Below, in pieces: positions 26,589 through 34,638 of a stretch of 64,000 bases of DNA. A model generated the notes under the pieces. It had not been told where the DNA came from, ran no database searches, and was given only the letters and a program-made list of their open reading frames with translations. How positions within the stretch are numbered: the stretch's first letter is position 1; every line of letters begins with the position of its first letter. The stretch is taken from NCBI RefSeq assembly GCF_025466085.1, contig NZ_JANLOD010000064.1, positions 48,751 to 112,750 of the forward strand, given 5' to 3'. The translations under genes and the position numbers were made by a program. Source of the stretch: Pseudomonas sp. 14P_8.1_Bac3. Lineage in GTDB: Bacteria > Pseudomonadota > Gammaproteobacteria > Pseudomonadales > Pseudomonadaceae.

Positions 26589-27355
26589 GGACGATCTCCG
26601 GCAAAAGGCAACAGGGACAGATTGGCGTGCTCCAGCACCCGGCGCAGTTCCCGGGCCATTTCCACAGCGGCCGGGCTGTCGCCATGGACGCAGATCGAGT
26701 CGGCTTCGATTCGGGTCAGGGTGCCGTCGATGGCTTCGACGGTACCGTCCTGGACCAGACGCAGCATGCGTTGGGCCACAAGCGCCGGGTCGTGGAGCAC
26801 GGCGCCCGGTTCGCGCCGCGACACCAGGTTGCCTTGTGGCGTGTAGGCACGGTCGGCGAAGGCTTCAGCGATGCACGGCAGGCCTTCGTTGCGGGCCAGC
26901 TCGATCAACGGCGAGCCGGCCAGGGCCACGAGTATCAGCGTGGAATCGATGGCACGAATGGCCTCGATCACCGCCAGCGCCTGCCGGCGGTCGTGGGCGA
27001 TGGTGTTGTACAAGGCGCCATGGGGCTTCACATAGCGCACCGATGTGCCGGCCGCCTTGGCCAGGCCCTGCAACGCACCGATCTGGTAGATTACGTCGGC
27101 CGTCAATTCGTCGCTGGTGACGTCCATGTTGCGGCGGCCAAAACCGACTTTGTCCGGGTAGGCGACGTGGGCGCCAATGGTGACATTCTTCGCCACGGCG
27201 GCTTTCAGTGTGCGCAGGATGCCGGCCGGATCGCCGGCGTGGAAACCGCAGGCGACGTTCGCGCTGGTCACGACATCGAGCATCGCCACATCGTCGCCCA
27301 TGCTCCAGGCGCCGAAGCTTTCACCCAGGTCGCTGTTAAGGTCAATTGAACGCAT
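26585..27355 (-). CDS. pxpA: LamB/YcsF family protein, 5-oxoprolinase subunit A
   Basis: 256 residues. IDLNSDLGESFGAWSMGDD at the N-terminus, SANVACGFHAGDP, VKPHGALYN and ICVHGDSP near the C-terminus are the invariant blocks of the family; their Asp/His/Glu residues form the presumed catalytic site in the TIM-like barrel. With PxpB and PxpC it hydrolyses 5-oxoproline to glutamate using ATP in bacteria where it has been tested. It precedes the DUF1445 gene with a 4-base overlap; the transporter gene lies 20 bases upstream. Confidence 0.9.
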   Translation of the reverse strand: MRSIDLNSDLGESFGAWSMGDDVAMLDVVTSANVACGFHAGDPAGILRTLKAAVAKNVTIGAHVAYPDKVGFGRRNMDVTSDELTADVIYQIGALQGLAKAAGTSVRYVKPHGALYNTIAHDRRQALAVIEAIRAIDSTLILVALAGSPLIELARNEGLPCIAEAFADRAYTPQGNLVSRREPGAVLHDPALVAQRMLRLVQDGTVEAIDGTLTRIEADSICVHGDSPAAVEMARELRRVLEHANLSLLPFAGDRP

Positions 27356-27375
27356 CTCGAATATCTCCGGTTAGA

Positions 27376-28608
27376 TCAGGCTGCGCCGATGAAGGCGAAG
27401 ATGGCACCGGCCGATTTGTAGGCCATGTACCACGACAGCAGGCAGGTCATGACGCCCAGCACCAGCAACCAGCGCGGGTAATGGTAGCCGTCCATGAGAT
27501 CGGCACGGCGCCAGCCCACGTACATGAAAATGGTCAGGCCCAGCGGCAGGATAAGCCCGTTGAAGCCTCCCGCGAAGACCAGCAGCGCTGCGGGTGGCTT
27601 GCCCAGCAGCAGGTAAACGACCACTGAGATGAAAATGAAGACCACGGTGGCGAGGTGACGCGTGCGCTCGGTAATCCGCTTGGAGAACACGGTAATAAAG
27701 GACATCGACGTGTAGGAAGCGCCGATCACGCTGCTGATACCGGCCGCCCAGAGCACCAGGCCGAACATCATCAGGCCGATGTCGCCAGCGGCGGCACCAA
27801 ACGCCTGCGCGGCCGGGTTGGCGCCTTTGCCGGACACATCGATGACGACGCCACTGGCGACGACCCCGAGAATGGCGAGGAACAGGATGAAACGCGCGAT
27901 ACCCGTGACCAGGATGCCGGTCAACGCAGCTCTGGACACCGCCTCGATGTTCTCCACGCCCACGGTGCCGCGATCGAGCAGGCGGTGGGCACCCGCGTAA
28001 GTGATGTAGCCGCCGACCGTGCCGCCAACGATGGTGGTGATCGCGGCAAAGTCGACGAAGTCAGGCCACACCGATTGACGCAGGGCCTCGCCCAGCGGCG
28101 GATGGGTCGCGAAGGCGGCGAAGAGGATCAGGCACACCTTGAGAATCCCCAGCACCATCATGATGCGGTCCATGGCAATGCCTGCCCGATGAGACGAGAA
28201 GATCGCGATGGCGAGCAGCGCGCTCAGCGCCCCACCCCATTTCGGATCCAGGCCGGTCAGAGCATTGAGACCCAGGCCGGCACCGGCAATGTTGCCCAGC
28301 ATGAACACCAGACCACCGACGAGGACCAGCAAGGTCAGGACATAGCCACTGCCCGGGATCGCCACGTTCGCCAGGTCCGCTGCGCGCATTTTGGTCAGCG
28401 AGACGATGCGCCAGACGTTCAATTGAACGACGAAGTCGATCAGGATCGACGCCAGGATGCCAAAGGCAAAGGCGGCGCCCAGGGTTGCGGTGAACGTCGC
28501 CGTCTGGGTCAGGAAGCCCGGGCCGATGGCCGAGGTCGCCATCATGAAGACGGCGGCAACCAGGGAGGCGCGTCGTGCTTTTGTAAACTCTAGAGTGGCC
28601 TGTGTCAC
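27376..28608 (-). CDS. Nramp-family-like transporter (YcsG type), metal motifs absent
   Basis: 410 residues from GTG 28608 (AGGA 8 bases upstream; longer start at 28641 lacks a ribosome site). About 11 TM segments and recognisable Nramp-family architecture. The TM1 metal motif DPGN is not present: the segment reads IGPGFLTQTATFTATLGAAF. The TM6 MPH motif is also missing; the likely segment is GGYITYAGAHRLL. It is the first gene of the operon, and the B. subtilis relative ycsG sits in the equivalent ycsFG-ycsI-kipIA operon. An organic substrate such as a lactam is therefore more likely than a metal; this is inference. Confidence 0.82.
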   Translation of the reverse strand: MTQATLEFTKARRASLVAAVFMMATSAIGPGFLTQTATFTATLGAAFAFGILASILIDFVVQLNVWRIVSLTKMRAADLANVAIPGSGYVLTLLVLVGGLVFMLGNIAGAGLGLNALTGLDPKWGGALSALLAIAIFSSHRAGIAMDRIMMVLGILKVCLILFAAFATHPPLGEALRQSVWPDFVDFAAITTIVGGTVGGYITYAGAHRLLDRGTVGVENIEAVSRAALTGILVTGIARFILFLAILGVVASGVVIDVSGKGANPAAQAFGAAAGDIGLMMFGLVLWAAGISSVIGASYTSMSFITVFSKRITERTRHLATVVFIFISVVVYLLLGKPPAALLVFAGGFNGLILPLGLTIFMYVGWRRADLMDGYHYPRWLLVLGVMTCLLSWYMAYKSAGAIFAFIGAA

Positions 28609-28702
28609 GACATCATTCCTACAGGTGAGAGATAGCCTCACTGAGCAATGTGCGTGCCAAGAGTCAACGATCGCGCTGCAAGTGTAGGTTTACAGCGACT
28701 TT

Positions 28703-28742
28703 ATTGTTGAACAATCCATGCTGTATGGTTGATGCATATGCA
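28703..28742. promoter_or_regulatory. Candidate GntR operator palindromes
   Basis: In the 254-base divergent gap, ATTGTT-G-AACAAT (28703-28715) and TGCATATGCA (28733-28742) are both palindromes, 17 bases apart. They lie between the Nramp-operon start and the GntR gene, where the regulator would be expected to bind. No footprint data; inferred from symmetry and position. Confidence 0.45.
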
Positions 28743-28862
28743 CCGTATTGTTACCTCAAAACCCATGAGTGCTACTTTATGAAGCAGGCGCAACGCGTCG
28801 AGCTTGTGTCGTGCCCTGGGCTCTGATGGAATATCGGCGCTGTTTCCTTTCCTGGATCACTT

Positions 28863-29528
28863 ATGAACAATGCCTCTCCCGCCCTTCCCCGCACACTGGG
28901 AGAAACCATCACCCAGGAAATCCGCCGAATGCTGGTCGAGGGCGAGCTGGTGCCCGGTCAGCGCCTGTCCGAAGCAGCGTTGGCCGAAAGCCTGGATATT
29001 TCGCGCAACACCCTGCGCGAAGCCTTCAGAGTCCTGACCCGCGAAGGGTTGCTCAAGCACGAGCCCAACCGTGGGGTCACGGTCGCGGAACCCGACATGT
29101 CGTCGATCATCGACATCTACCGGGTGCGCCGCTTCGTCGAGTGCAAGGCCATTGCCCAGGGTTATCCACAGCACCCGGGCACCCTGCACATGCGCGAAGC
29201 GGTGGAGTCAGCGGTCGGTGCGCGGGAGGCGCAGGATTGGGTGGCGGTAGGCACGGCGAACATGATGTTCCACCAAGCCATCGTCGAACTGGCGGACAGC
29301 CCGCGTCTGCTGGCGTTTTATGCACAGATTTCGGCCGAGCTGCGGTTGGCCTTCGGCCTGCTCAACGATCCGAAGTTCTTGCATTCATCGTATGTCGACA
29401 TGAACGCTTCGATTCTTCGCTGCGTCGAGGACAGTCAGCCGGAAGAAGCGACCCGCCTGCTCGACGCCTATCTGGTGCAATCGGAGCGCACCGTGCTGGC
29501 GGCCTACGAACGCAGGACCCGGCGCTAA
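28863..29528 (+). CDS. GntR-family regulator (FCD/FadR subfamily)
   Basis: 221 residues: N-terminal winged helix (LSEAALAESLDISRNTLREAFRVLTREGLLKHEPNRGV) and a C-terminal all-helical FCD ligand-binding domain with metal-site-like residues (RRFVECKAI, MFHQAIVELADSPRL). It is divergent from the Nramp/pxp/biotin carboxylase operon and is the likely regulator of that operon. The effector is probably a carboxylic acid. Confidence 0.9.
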   Translation: MNNASPALPRTLGETITQEIRRMLVEGELVPGQRLSEAALAESLDISRNTLREAFRVLTREGLLKHEPNRGVTVAEPDMSSIIDIYRVRRFVECKAIAQGYPQHPGTLHMREAVESAVGAREAQDWVAVGTANMMFHQAIVELADSPRLLAFYAQISAELRLAFGLLNDPKFLHSSYVDMNASILRCVEDSQPEEATRLLDAYLVQSERTVLAAYERRTRR

Positions 29529-29547
29529 CACGGACGGCGCTGCGCGC

Positions 29548-29754
29548 TCACTCAGTCGTCCAGTCGAATTCGTCGTACTCGTCATCCTCGTCGTCCTCGA
29601 ACGAGGCCTCATTGAGGACGTCCTCCTGCGGCGGCTCTTCGGCCTGTTTTGCCAGAAGAAATTCCTTGCGACTTTCGGTAATGGCTCGCCGCAGTTCCTT
29701 GCCCTTTTCCGGGCAGTTGAGCATTTGGGCGATGCGATCGATTTTTTTTGCCAC
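29548..29754 (-). CDS. Small acidic-tailed hypothetical protein
   Basis: 68 residues from GTG 29754, chosen because GGAGG lies 5 bases upstream; a longer frame from 29880 lacks such a site. The N-terminal half is basic and helical (AKKIDRIAQMLNCPEKGKEL), and the C-terminal ~30 residues are strongly acidic (DDEDDEYDEFDW). No family recognised. It converges on the GntR gene and lies 135 bases from the YbhB-like gene's stop. Confidence 0.6.
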   Translation of the reverse strand: MAKKIDRIAQMLNCPEKGKELRRAITESRKEFLLAKQAEEPPQEDVLNEASFEDDEDDEYDEFDWTTE

Positions 29755-29889
29755 GGCATCCTCCAACGCATCGGCTATGAAGCGATAGTGCGCGTTTCGC
29801 GCAGCGATGCCAAATGGCTGGCCACTGACGGATTGCGTTTCTTCAACTCCGGGCGCAACACCAGCCCGGGTTGAGTCCACTGAAAAACG

Positions 29890-30450
29890 TCAGCGGTGAT
29901 ATCGCCGCACCACACTGCTGTTTTTCAGCACGTGTCCTTTGATTTTTTCCAGCAATTGCGCGCGGGTCAGCCCGGCTGGCAAAGCGTCCGGAGCAAGATC
30001 GAGCGCGTAGAGCTGGATGATGTAGTGATGAGAGCTGTCGCCGACCGGCGGGCAAGGCCCGATGTAGCCGATAGAACCTTTGCTGTTGCTGCCGCCCACG
30101 CCTTCAAAAGCCGATTTAGCACCAACGCCCGCCGGAATCTGCCGGGTCGTGGGTTTGATCCCATATTGAATCCAGTGGTCGACGCCCAAGCCTTTCTGGC
30201 CGTCCGGGTCGTGCATGACGATGGCGTAGCTCTGCGTGCCCGGCGGGCCGGCGTTCCAGCTCAGGGCCGGAGACTGGTTCTTGCCGCCGCAGCCGGCCGC
30301 ATCGCTGGCCTCCGCCGAGGTGAACAGACGGTTATCCGAAACACCCGGAATATTGAGGGTGAAGCGTTCCGCGGCCTGTGCCGGAAACTGCACGCAAAGG
30401 GCGACGGCAACGGCCGCCAGCCAAGGGTTCAGAGAGGTCAATCGGGTCAT
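29890..30450 (-). CDS. YbhB/YbcL family (PEBP, Raf kinase inhibitor-like) exported protein
   Basis: 186 residues with a signal peptide (LAAVAVALCVQFPAQAAERF), so periplasmic. PEBP-fold motifs: CGGKNQSPALSWNAGPPGTQSYAIVMHDPD and YIGPCPPVGDSSHHYIIQLYALD, which form the anion-binding pocket. Function of the bacterial members is unclear. ATG 30450 is chosen because it begins the signal peptide. It is divergent from the Rieske-FAD gene. Confidence 0.85.
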   Translation of the reverse strand: MTRLTSLNPWLAAVAVALCVQFPAQAAERFTLNIPGVSDNRLFTSAEASDAAGCGGKNQSPALSWNAGPPGTQSYAIVMHDPDGQKGLGVDHWIQYGIKPTTRQIPAGVGAKSAFEGVGGSNSKGSIGYIGPCPPVGDSSHHYIIQLYALDLAPDALPAGLTRAQLLEKIKGHVLKNSSVVRRYHR

Positions 30451-30589
30451 ACCGGAGCACCTTGTGCGGGTGGGGCCGTGGTCGGCGTGCAAACTATAGC
30501 TGGACCGTTGGTGCGGTGGCAGTGAGATTTGGCTGAACCTCGGGATAAACACCAAACTCTTAACTGAAACGCCCGCCAGGAGAGCGATC

Positions 30590-32116
30590 ATGGCACTGCA
30601 CCGCGTCGCCCGTTTCGCCGATGTTCCCGAGAACCGTGGCCTGGAAGTCCGGATCGGTGACACCAAGATCGTCTTGCTGCGGGTCGGCGATCAACTGCGC
30701 GCCTATCAGGGTCAATGCCCCCACGCCGGTGCGCCGTTGGCCGAGGGCGCGTTGTGTCATGGACGACTGATTTGCCCCTGGCACAAGGCCGCGTATCGAA
30801 TCGAAGATGGCGCACTGTGTGAACCGCCGTCGCTGGACAGCCTCAAGCGCTATCCCCTGGAAATGCGCGAGGACGAAGTCTGGGTTGACGAGCATCCGCT
30901 GCCGGATCCTCACACCCCGCCGGCTGATGATGACCGCACCTTCGTGATTATCGGTGCCGGTGCCGCTGGCACCGCGGGTGCGGCGGCGTTGCGCGAAAAA
31001 GGCTTCGGCGGCCGCGTGCTGCTGGTCGACCGTGAACCCGACGCCGGTTATGACCGAACCGTGTTAAGCAAATTCGTGATCGCAGGAGAGATGGCGCCAG
31101 ACGAAGTGCCGCCGCTGCGGGATGACAGTTTTTACCGCGAGCAACGCATCGAGCGCGTCAACGGTGAAGTGGCGAGCCTGGATGCGCAGAATCGCACCGT
31201 ACGCCTGAAAGACGGCCAGACGTTGACCTATGACGCCGCGTTACTCGCCACCGGCGGCACCCCTAACCGGCTCGACTTGCCGGGGGCCGAGTTGCCGCAG
31301 GTATTGGTGCTGCGCTCGAAGGATCAGGCGCAACACATTCTGGCAGCGGCCCAACCTGGCCAACGAGCCGTGATCATCGGCGACAGCTTCATCGCCATGG
31401 AATCCGCCGGGGCCCTGCGTGAACATGGCCTGGACGTCACCGTGCTGGCTCGCCACGAGGTGCCCTTCGCCAAGCAGTTCGGCGAAACCGTCGGCAAAGC
31501 CATTCGCGCCCGCCATGTGGCGCACGGCGTGGTGTTTCAAACCGACAGCGAAGCCGAGCAGATCGAGGGCACGGACAAGGTTGAAGCGGTGCGATTGAAG
31601 AACGGTGAGCGCCTGCCGGCGGACCTGGTGCTGGTCGGCATCGGCGTCAGCCCGGCGACTGATGCGTTTGCCGGTCTGCCCATGGAAAAGGACCATTCAC
31701 TGACGGTCGACGGCGGGATGCGCGTGACCGAAGGGCTGTGGGCGGCGGGCGACATCGCCACTTTCCCACTCAATGGCCAGCCGCGGCGGATCGAGCATTG
31801 GCGCCTGGCCCAGCAACACGCACGGATTGCCGCGGCGAATATGCTGGGTGGCGACGAGCATTACCTGGATGTGCCGTACTTCTGGACCTGGCATTTCGGC
31901 AAGAACTACGACTACCTCGGACATGCCGAAGCCTGGGACGAGGTCGAGTTCAAGGGCGATCCTTACCATCCACCGTTTATCGGCCTGTTCGGCAGCAACG
32001 GCGTTGTTGCAGCCGCCATCGCCTGTGATGAAGAACGGGCGATGGCGATGCTGGCCGAACGGATGAAGCAGCCGTTGTCGATTGACGAGGCGTGGTTGCT
32101 GATTCGCGACGTTTAG
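30590..32116 (+). CDS. Rieske-FAD pyridine nucleotide-disulfide oxidoreductase (AIFM3-like)
   Basis: 508 residues in one chain. Rieske [2Fe-2S] domain at about 5-100 with ligands C43/H45 (QCPHAGAP) and C62/H65 (ICPWHKA). FAD/NAD(P)H oxidoreductase domain at about 115-430 (VIIGAGAAGTAGAAALREKG, ATGGTPNRL, GDSFIAMESAGALREHG, WAAGDIATF), then a reductase C-terminal domain. The layout matches AIFM3/ferredoxin-reductase-like proteins: electron transfer from NAD(P)H via FAD to the cluster. The partner is unknown. Confidence 0.9.
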   Translation: MALHRVARFADVPENRGLEVRIGDTKIVLLRVGDQLRAYQGQCPHAGAPLAEGALCHGRLICPWHKAAYRIEDGALCEPPSLDSLKRYPLEMREDEVWVDEHPLPDPHTPPADDDRTFVIIGAGAAGTAGAAALREKGFGGRVLLVDREPDAGYDRTVLSKFVIAGEMAPDEVPPLRDDSFYREQRIERVNGEVASLDAQNRTVRLKDGQTLTYDAALLATGGTPNRLDLPGAELPQVLVLRSKDQAQHILAAAQPGQRAVIIGDSFIAMESAGALREHGLDVTVLARHEVPFAKQFGETVGKAIRARHVAHGVVFQTDSEAEQIEGTDKVEAVRLKNGERLPADLVLVGIGVSPATDAFAGLPMEKDHSLTVDGGMRVTEGLWAAGDIATFPLNGQPRRIEHWRLAQQHARIAAANMLGGDEHYLDVPYFWTWHFGKNYDYLGHAEAWDEVEFKGDPYHPPFIGLFGSNGVVAAAIACDEERAMAMLAERMKQPLSIDEAWLLIRDV

Positions 32117-32119
32117 GCC

Positions 32120-33625
32120 TTACTGGACAACGCCAGCGCCGCCGAGCTTGCCCATCACGAAGCCGACAAACTCTTCAACGGTCATTTTCTGGCCGTTGAA
32201 CTCCACCTGATTATTGGCGTAGTGCAACTTGCTGACGACGTTATTGCCATCCAGTTTGGCGAACTGGGTGCCGACGGCCATGGCGCCGAACATGTCAGCG
32301 GTGGCCGTCGCCTGATCGGCGATGACCTTGGCGTCAGTCTGACCGTCGAGTTGCCCCTGGACGCTGAGCACATCAACCAGCATGGGTTTCGACACCTGGA
32401 TGTTGACGTCGAGCAGGGCGATCAGCTGCTTGATCAACTGATCGGGCGGCAGGTCCATGGATTGCGGTTTGGTCAGGTCCAGCACCAGATTGGCGCGGCT
32501 TTCACCGTTGGCGGTGGTGAACGACAGGTTCTCCAGCGCCACCTGCGGACCGGCGGCAAGCAGTTTCTCCAGGCCAGCTTTCACCTGGGCTTCTTCTTCC
32601 GGGGTCAACACCAGTTCTGGGGCCGGCTCACCGGCAGCCGTCGCTTCGGCGGCGGCTTTTTCGTATGGCTGCAGTTTGGTTTGATAAATCTGCATCAGCG
32701 ACATCGTTGACGGGATGTCGAGGTTCTTCAGGCTCATGGCCATCTGCGCGGAGCCGACCGTCTTGCCGTTCAGGGACACTTCACCAATCTTGTAATCGGC
32801 GCGCCCGGAAGCGCTGGTGCCCGATTCCTCGGTCTGGTTCTTCATCTCGAATTTCTTGATGCCCAGCACCGACTGTTGCGCGCCGAACGTAGTCTTGCTG
32901 TCAGTCAGCTCGACGGTATTGTCGCCGGTGTAGTAGCCGTAGGTGCTTTTCACCAGGTTGCTGGCCAGGGTCAGGCCGCTCAACTCGATGTTGACCGGCG
33001 TCTGGTTTTCATCGACGGTGGTCAGCGTGAAGTTGTCCATGTAGCCGTCAGCTTTGACTTTCTGCGCCTGGGCGCTGGCCGCGACGTCGAGGTTAAGGCC
33101 GGAGAATTTCAGGTGGGACTTGGCGTCCAGCGCCACATCCAGCGGCAGCAGCTCGAGGGTGCCGTTGGTGGCGTTGTCGTAACCGATGTTGACCACGCCG
33201 GTGAGCGGCGACTTGTCCTTGGCGGCGGCGAACCACTTCTCGGTGACCGGGGTCCTTTCCAGCTCGTAGTGACTGGTGGCCATGACCGGCAGCAATTTCA
33301 GCGACGCCAGGCGCGAGAACGGCAGCGGGCCGTGTTCGATATGGTCGACGAAAAGCAATTCGACCGGCGCCTCGCCGAATACCTCGCCCTGGCCCTTGAG
33401 ACGGTAGTGCGCGGTGCTGCTGAACACGTGGCGCTCGAGCGATACCAGTTCCAGCGATGCGGTGCCGTTGGAGCCGACCAGCGCGGCTTGCAGTTCCTTG
33501 TTGGCGTCGGCGATCGAGGTGTTCAGCACCCCTTCGAGCTTGGTGCCGGTGTACCAGGCACCGCCGACGCTGATTGCACCGATGGCCACGACAATTCCAA
33601 GAAGCACGCCTGCTGATTTATTCAT
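32120..33625 (-). CDS. YdgA family protein (DUF945)
   Basis: 501 residues from ATG 33625. One N-terminal TM or uncleaved signal (AGVLLGIVVAIGAISVGGAW), then a long repetitive beta-rich periplasmic region (SLERHVFSSTAHYRLKGQG, FEMKNQTEESGTS). This matches DUF945/YdgA, a family of inner-membrane-anchored proteins of unclear role, possibly related to lipid or envelope transport. Its stop lies 3 bases from that of the convergent Rieske-FAD gene. Confidence 0.8.
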   Translation of the reverse strand: MNKSAGVLLGIVVAIGAISVGGAWYTGTKLEGVLNTSIADANKELQAALVGSNGTASLELVSLERHVFSSTAHYRLKGQGEVFGEAPVELLFVDHIEHGPLPFSRLASLKLLPVMATSHYELERTPVTEKWFAAAKDKSPLTGVVNIGYDNATNGTLELLPLDVALDAKSHLKFSGLNLDVAASAQAQKVKADGYMDNFTLTTVDENQTPVNIELSGLTLASNLVKSTYGYYTGDNTVELTDSKTTFGAQQSVLGIKKFEMKNQTEESGTSASGRADYKIGEVSLNGKTVGSAQMAMSLKNLDIPSTMSLMQIYQTKLQPYEKAAAEATAAGEPAPELVLTPEEEAQVKAGLEKLLAAGPQVALENLSFTTANGESRANLVLDLTKPQSMDLPPDQLIKQLIALLDVNIQVSKPMLVDVLSVQGQLDGQTDAKVIADQATATADMFGAMAVGTQFAKLDGNNVVSKLHYANNQVEFNGQKMTVEEFVGFVMGKLGGAGVVQ

Positions 33626-33815
33626 GAATGACCCGATCAATGTCCGTGGTTGAAAATGTGGTCGTCTTCCCTGAACCCAAGACGGGTTGCGGTCACGACT
33701 GCGCTGAAAGTGCGATGGAGATTAGCATCAGGCGCACCGCGCGGCCCAATGTTTAAAGGTTAAAGAGTGTCTATGGACTGCGCGGAGGGGACGAGAGTTT
33801 CGGCGGGCATGAAAT

Positions 33816-33888
33816 CGCCTTCGCGAGCATGCCCGCTCCCACAGGTCCAGTGAGGCCCCTGTTGGGAGCGGGCATGCTCGCGAAGGCG
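33816..33888. repeat. REPIN
   Basis: Compact inverted pair CGCCTTCGCGAGCATGCCCG / CGGGCATGCTCGCGAAGGCG with a short spacer, between two minus-strand genes. Confidence 0.9.
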
Positions 33889-33908
33889 TCAGAACTGACG
33901 ATAGAGCA

Positions 33909-34544
33909 TCAGGAATACTGGACTTCCATCTCGTCCAGCTGATGATCAAAGCTTTTCAGCCGCGCCGTCCACGTATACACCAGCACTTCGAAATCCCGAT
34001 TGATCACCGCCCCGCCCGTCACGTCCGCGCGCGGGTCGCAGAAGTCCAGCTGATAACGTTCGCGGGCCATGGCGGAGGCGACATCGGAGAGTTCACGGGC
34101 GTTGTTCAGCCAATGCCAGCCGTCCTCCGACACTTGCTTGTCGAGAGCCAGGCACTGTTTCTTCAACGTTTCGAGGCTTTTTTCCAGCGGGGTGCCGGTG
34201 AGTTCGCCCATGACTTCCTGGAACGTGCGCCCCGGTTGCCAGTAGCTGCCCCAGAAATACCGGTCGAACACCGTTTCGACCCGACGCAACGCCACCTTGG
34301 TGTCCCAGATCAGCACCAGGGTCTTGCCTTGTTCGAGTTGTCTTTTTTTGATGCGCTGACCCTGGAACGACGCCCAGGCCACCACGACGATGGCCATCAC
34401 GGCGATCAGCGCAGCGGCGCTGTCGAGGAACACCAGCGCCTTGTCGATCTGGTGCGCCAGCATGATGCCGTAGAAATAGGTGGCCGACAGCAAGACCAAT
34501 GCCGCAATAGCGCACCAGAAGCCGGGAGCATAAGGGTTTTTCAT
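33909..34544 (-). CDS. Hypothetical inner-membrane protein
   Basis: 211 residues with two TM helices near 8-30 and 40-62, then a cytoplasmic helical domain of ~145 residues containing KKRQLEQGKTLVLIWDTKVALRRVE (abridged region 65-90). No family recognised. It lies 94 bases downstream of the FUSC operon on the same strand, but the gap makes co-transcription uncertain. Confidence 0.65.
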   Translation of the reverse strand: MKNPYAPGFWCAIAALVLLSATYFYGIMLAHQIDKALVFLDSAAALIAVMAIVVVAWASFQGQRIKKRQLEQGKTLVLIWDTKVALRRVETVFDRYFWGSYWQPGRTFQEVMGELTGTPLEKSLETLKKQCLALDKQVSEDGWHWLNNARELSDVASAMARERYQLDFCDPRADVTGGAVINRDFEVLVYTWTARLKSFDHQLDEMEVQYS

Positions 34545-34638
34545 TATTTTTAATCCCCATGACCAACGCGAGCCTTGATCAGTGGACTGGCGTGGCTCGT
34601 GGCGCGTCAGCCCAACACATCAAAGCATAGCAACGGCC

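Noticed and set aside
24648..26846. A 732-residue open frame on the + strand antisense to the PxpBC, DUF1445 and PxpA genes
   Set aside because: High GC third positions create long shadow frames; the minus-strand frames have clear conserved motifs and overlapping starts and stops, and the + frame has only low-complexity Arg/Gly/His-rich sequence.
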